A stretch of DNA of 33,539 nucleotides from CAG-791 sp963591995 (GTDB lineage: Bacteria; Bacillota; Clostridia; Lachnospirales; Lachnospiraceae): contig CAVAUJ010000025.1 of assembly GCA_963591995.1 (NCBI GenBank), forward strand, positions 1 through 33,539. Direction: 5' to 3'. Position 1 is the first letter of the stretch. Every line of letters begins with the position of its first letter. The notes under the pieces are model-generated. The model was not told the DNA's origin and did not search any database. It saw only the letters and a list, made by a program, of their open reading frames with translations. The position numbers were made by a program, and so were the translations under genes. This document shows positions 30,429 to 33,539 of this stretch, piece after piece.

Positions 30429-32657
30429 ATGGGCACAGCAGGAAACGGAGCGGACATCACCGTCAGGACCAACGTCATCAAGCGCAACGGGCAGGAGGTG
30501 GATTTCAACATTGAGAAGATCATCAATGCCATCCGGAAGGCCAATGCGGAGGTCGGCGGCATCTACCAGATGAACGACTACCAGATCAATGCGGTGGCCG
30601 ACAACATTGCCAAAAAGGTGCAGAACTCGCCGCACGCCGTCAGCGTGGAGGACATTCAGGACATGGTGGAAACCGGCATCATGGAAATGCGGGGCTATGA
30701 GGTCGCGCAGAAATATGTCCGCTACCGTTATAAGAGAGAGATTTCCCGCAAGTCCAATACGACCGACAACGGAATCCTGGCCTTGATCAACCAGCAGAAC
30801 GAGGAGGTCAAGCAGGAGAACTCCAACAAGAACCCGGTCATCAATTCCACCCAGCGCGATTATATGGCAGGTGAGGTGTCCAAGGACCTCACGAAGCGGG
30901 TGCTGCTGCCGGAGGACATCGTGAAGGCCCATGAGGAGGGCATCATCCATTTCCACGATTCCGATTATTACGCGCAGAAGGAGCACAACTGCGATCTGAT
31001 CAATCTGGAGGACATGCTGCAGAACGGCACGGTGATCAGCGAGACGCTGATCGAGAAGCCGCACAGCTTCTTCACGGCCTGCAACGTGACAACGCAGATC
31101 GTGGCCCAGGTGGCCTCCAACCAGTACGGCGGACAGTCCTTTACCCTTTCGCACCTGGCACCCTTCGTGGACATCTCGCGCAGGAAGCTGACCAGACAGG
31201 TGCTGGAGGAGCGGGAGATGACGGGAGAGACCCCGGACGAGGACATCATCCGCAAGATTGTGGAGAACCGCCTCAGCGACGAGATCCGCTCCGGCATCCA
31301 GACGATCCAGTACCAGCTGATCACGCTCATGACGTGCAACGGCCAGGCGCCCTTCGTGACCATGTTCATGTATCTGGACGAGGTGCCGGAGGGACAGACG
31401 AGAGACGATCTGGCCCGCATCATCCGCGAGGTGCTGGTGCAGAGAATGCAGGGCGTAAAGAACGAGAAGGGTGTCTGGATTACACCGGCCTTCCCGAAGC
31501 TGATTTATGTTCTGGACGAGGACAACATTCATCCGGACTCGCCGTACTATGCGCTGACGGAGCTCGCGGCGAGGTGCACGGCCAAGCGCATGGTGCCCGA
31601 CTACATCTCGGCGAAAATGATGCGGGAGTACAAGAACGGCGATGTCTATCCGTGCATGGGCTGCCGCTCCTTCCTGACGCCGGACACCGAGGGCCTCGGC
31701 GAGAACGGACAGCATAAATATTACGGCCGGTTCAACCAGGGGGTCGTCACGATCAATCTGGTGGACGTTGCGTGCTCCTCCTACGGGGATATGGATGCGT
31801 TCTGGAGAATCTTTGATGAGAGGCTCGAGCTCTGTCACCGGGCGCTTCGCTGCCGCCACGAGCGGCTCCTGGGGACCGTTTCGGACGTGGCGCCGATCCT
31901 GTGGCAGTACGGGGCGCTGGCAAGGCTCCGGAAGGGCGAGAAGATCGACCGTCTCCTCTACAACAATTATTCGACCATCAGCCTCGGCTATGCCGGCCTG
32001 TATGAGATGTGCATGCGGATGCTGGGCGTCTCCCATACGGATCCGAAGGGGAAGGAGTTCTCTCTTCGCGTGATGCAGCACCTGAACGATAAGTGCAGCG
32101 AGTGGCGGAAGGCGGAGAACATCAGCTATTCGCTCTACGGAACGCCGATGGAGTCCACCACCTACAAGTTCGCCAAATGTCTGCAGAAGCGCTTCGGCAT
32201 CATCAAGGACGTGACGGATCACAACTACATCACCAACAGCTACCATGTCAACGTCCGGGAGAACATCGATGCCTTCACCAAGCTCCATTTCGAGGCGGAG
32301 TTCCAGCGCCTCTCGCCGGGCGGCGCCATCAGCTACGTCGAGGTGCCCAACATGCAGAACAACATCCCGGCGGTTCTGGCGGTGATGCAATACATCTACG
32401 ACAACATCATGTATGCCGAGCTCAACACCAAATCGGACTATTGCGAGGTGTGCGGCTACGACGGCGAGATCCGCATCGTGGAGGATGAGAACGGAAAGCT
32501 CGTCTGGGAGTGCCCGAACTGCGGCAACCGCGACCAGACGAAGATGAGCGTGGCGCGGCGTACCTGCGGCTACATCGGAACCCAGTTCTGGAACCAGGGC
32601 CGCACCCAGGAGATCAAGGACCGCGTATTGCACCTGTCCAATAAGACACTGGGCTGA
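30429..32657 (+). CDS. nrdD: Anaerobic ribonucleoside-triphosphate reductase (class III)
   Basis: NrdD reduces NTPs to dNTPs without oxygen, using a glycyl radical. The 742-aa protein starts with an ATP-cone (VIKRNGQEVDFNIEKIINAIRKAN, about 12-100) for allosteric control by ATP and dATP. The catalytic barrel follows (NSTQRDYMAGEVSKDLTKR, IHFHDSDYY, NVTTQIVAQVASNQYGGQSF). Near the C-terminus CEVCGYDG and CPNCG form the zinc site, and RRTCGYIGTQFWNQGR is the radical loop, with Gly714 as the radical residue. All expected parts are present. The activase gene nrdG is not directly downstream. GGGGGAA lies 4 bases before the ATG. Control by NrdR is inferred from the boxes upstream. Confidence 0.97.
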   Translation: MGTAGNGADITVRTNVIKRNGQEVDFNIEKIINAIRKANAEVGGIYQMNDYQINAVADNIAKKVQNSPHAVSVEDIQDMVETGIMEMRGYEVAQKYVRYRYKREISRKSNTTDNGILALINQQNEEVKQENSNKNPVINSTQRDYMAGEVSKDLTKRVLLPEDIVKAHEEGIIHFHDSDYYAQKEHNCDLINLEDMLQNGTVISETLIEKPHSFFTACNVTTQIVAQVASNQYGGQSFTLSHLAPFVDISRRKLTRQVLEEREMTGETPDEDIIRKIVENRLSDEIRSGIQTIQYQLITLMTCNGQAPFVTMFMYLDEVPEGQTRDDLARIIREVLVQRMQGVKNEKGVWITPAFPKLIYVLDEDNIHPDSPYYALTELAARCTAKRMVPDYISAKMMREYKNGDVYPCMGCRSFLTPDTEGLGENGQHKYYGRFNQGVVTINLVDVACSSYGDMDAFWRIFDERLELCHRALRCRHERLLGTVSDVAPILWQYGALARLRKGEKIDRLLYNNYSTISLGYAGLYEMCMRMLGVSHTDPKGKEFSLRVMQHLNDKCSEWRKAENISYSLYGTPMESTTYKFAKCLQKRFGIIKDVTDHNYITNSYHVNVRENIDAFTKLHFEAEFQRLSPGGAISYVEVPNMQNNIPAVLAVMQYIYDNIMYAELNTKSDYCEVCGYDGEIRIVEDENGKLVWECPNCGNRDQTKMSVARRTCGYIGTQFWNQGRTQEIKDRVLHLSNKTLG

Positions 32658-32683
32658 CGATCATTAAGAAAAGGGCCCAACGT

Positions 32684-32709
32684 AAGGGGAGAGCAGAAAG
32701 GGGAGAGCA
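32684..32709. repeat. 14-bp-period direct repeat carrying the ribosome binding site
   Basis: AAGGGGAGAGCA occurs at 32684-32695 and 32698-32709. The second copy provides the purine-rich ribosome site for the hydrolase gene, and the first is a spare. No promoter or terminator is obvious in the 55-base gap after nrdD. Confidence 0.75.
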
Positions 32710-32712
32710 CAC

Positions 32713-33539
32713 ATGGATTTAACTCGTTTTGCGGAAGCGGCAAGGGAACTGCGGGTTCTTGGCATCAGGGTTACGAAGGACGATGAGCTTGTCGGGGAAT
32801 GGCACTATGAGCCGGAATGCCGCAGGAATGTATATTCTGCGACGAAGAGCTTTACCTCGTGCGCAGTTGGCTTCGCGATTCAGGAGGGACTGCTGTCTTT
32901 GGATGAGAAGCTGACAGAGGCTTTCCGGGAGGATCTGCCGGAGGTGGTGGATGAGAATCTGCAGCTGGCGACGGTGCGGGATCTGCTTACGATGTGCCTT
33001 GGGCAGGAGCAGGCTCATTTGATGGGGGAGCAGCGGCCGCTTTATCAGGAAGATGAATGGGTGAAGATGTCTCTTGCCATCCCGTTTGCATACAAGCCGG
33101 GTACGCATTTTGTTTATAATAATGTCGGTCCGTATTTGGCAGGGATCCTGGTGCAGAGAAGGTCAGGCTGTGATCTGGTGTCCTATCTGACGCCGCGACT
33201 GTTTGACCCTCTTGAAATCAAGCGTCCTACGTGGGAGACGGATCCTCTCGGCAGGAGCTTTGGGGCGGGCGGTCTGTTTCTGACGCTTTCCGAGCTTCAC
33301 AGGTTTGGCCTGTTCTATCGGGACAAGGGAAAGTGGAACGGCAGACAGCTGCTGTCTCAAAAGTGGATTGAGGAGAGTACAAGGGCGGCAGACAGTCCGG
33401 AATATGGGTACCTTTTCTGGCGCGGAGAGTACAATTCGTACCGCGCGGACGGGAAATACTGCCAGATTTCGATGGTTCTTCCGGATCAGAATGCAGTGGT
33501 TTCGGTTGTCTCGGAATGCCGAAGAGGAGAAGAATTCAA
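32713..33539 (+). CDS. Serine hydrolase, class C beta-lactamase-like (3' end beyond window)
   Basis: This partial ORF of at least 275 codons stays open to the end of the window. It belongs to the beta-lactamase/D-Ala-D-Ala peptidase-like serine hydrolases (PF00144 type). NVYSATKSFTSCAVGFAIQEGLLSLDEKL contains the SxxK nucleophile motif (Ser-Ala-Thr-Lys), and FVYNNVGPYLAGILVQ contains the Tyr-x-Asn motif. GGLFLTLSELHRFGLFYRDKGKWNGRQLL is a conserved family region. There is no signal peptide, so a cytosolic esterase or amidase is as likely as a cell-wall enzyme. Codon use looks less GC-biased than in nrdD (for example GTT, CTT, TTG and TCT), which may hint at a different origin. AAGGGGAGAG gives the ribosome site. 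Confidence 0.85.
   Translation, partial: MDLTRFAEAARELRVLGIRVTKDDELVGEWHYEPECRRNVYSATKSFTSCAVGFAIQEGLLSLDEKLTEAFREDLPEVVDENLQLATVRDLLTMCLGQEQAHLMGEQRPLYQEDEWVKMSLAIPFAYKPGTHFVYNNVGPYLAGILVQRRSGCDLVSYLTPRLFDPLEIKRPTWETDPLGRSFGAGGLFLTLSELHRFGLFYRDKGKWNGRQLLSQKWIEESTRAADSPEYGYLFWRGEYNSYRADGKYCQISMVLPDQNAVVSVVSECRRGEEF

Noticed and set aside
1..33539. Mobile elements, CRISPR arrays, tRNA and rRNA genes
   Set aside because: No transposase, integrase, regularly spaced repeat array or recognisable tRNA/rRNA sequence was found on either strand by reading.

Overview
The window looks like chromosomal DNA of a GC-rich Firmicute of class Clostridia, most likely Lachnospiraceae. The evidence is the protein flavour: a clostridial-type HtpG N-terminus, a long-form PurB, the DUF2974 hydrolase, the DUF5717/DUF5716-like pair, heterodimeric ABC exporters under MarR control, and anaerobic NrdD. 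Regulation is also Firmicute-like, with a perfect CIRCE element, tandem NrdR-type boxes and strong AGGAGG ribosome binding sites. GC content was judged by eye, not computed. I see no rRNA, tRNA, CRISPR array, transposase or integrase. Two short runs of N (8058-8097 and 20528-20556) are gaps or masking.

Layout. 1-7057 (+): a TraX-family membrane protein, a beta-CASP metallo-beta-lactamase nuclease, thymidylate synthase, a DUF2974-like alpha/beta hydrolase with a C-terminal membrane domain, dihydrofolate reductase (start overlapping the hydrolase end) and a PrsA-like parvulin lipoprotein. 7058-9626: CIRCE-controlled htpG and its terminator. 9631-15802 (+): an extended -10 promoter, a 5' hairpin and three tightly spaced genes. 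These encode a 1280-aa Ig-like plus helical-solenoid protein, a degenerate Hsp70/actin-like protein and a TPR protein. This trio is the best candidate for an undescribed system. 15976-18938: purB and purA, which convert IMP to AMP (PurB also acts earlier in the pathway), closed by a strong terminator. 18961-20500: a GNAT acetyltransferase and a predicted heavy-metal exporter.

20613-21722 (-) is an aldo/keto reductase with a ferredoxin-like C-terminus. It diverges from a MarR regulator whose promoter carries two identical perfect palindromes, followed by the two subunits of a heterodimeric ABC exporter (22440-26304). After a long hairpin and a good promoter comes a secreted beta-helix/Cna_B-like surface protein (26639-28744). 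A near-perfect bidirectional terminator separates it from a rhodanese-TtcA fusion on the minus strand (28839-30113). The last part is nrdD preceded by two NrdR-like boxes, then a serine beta-lactamase-like hydrolase that runs off the window.

Themes: nucleotide supply (thyA, folA, purB, purA, nrdD), protein folding (PrsA-like, HtpG, the Hsp70-like trio), and efflux or stress (MarR/ABC, metal exporter, GNAT). All family names come from reading motifs in the sequence; no database search was run.
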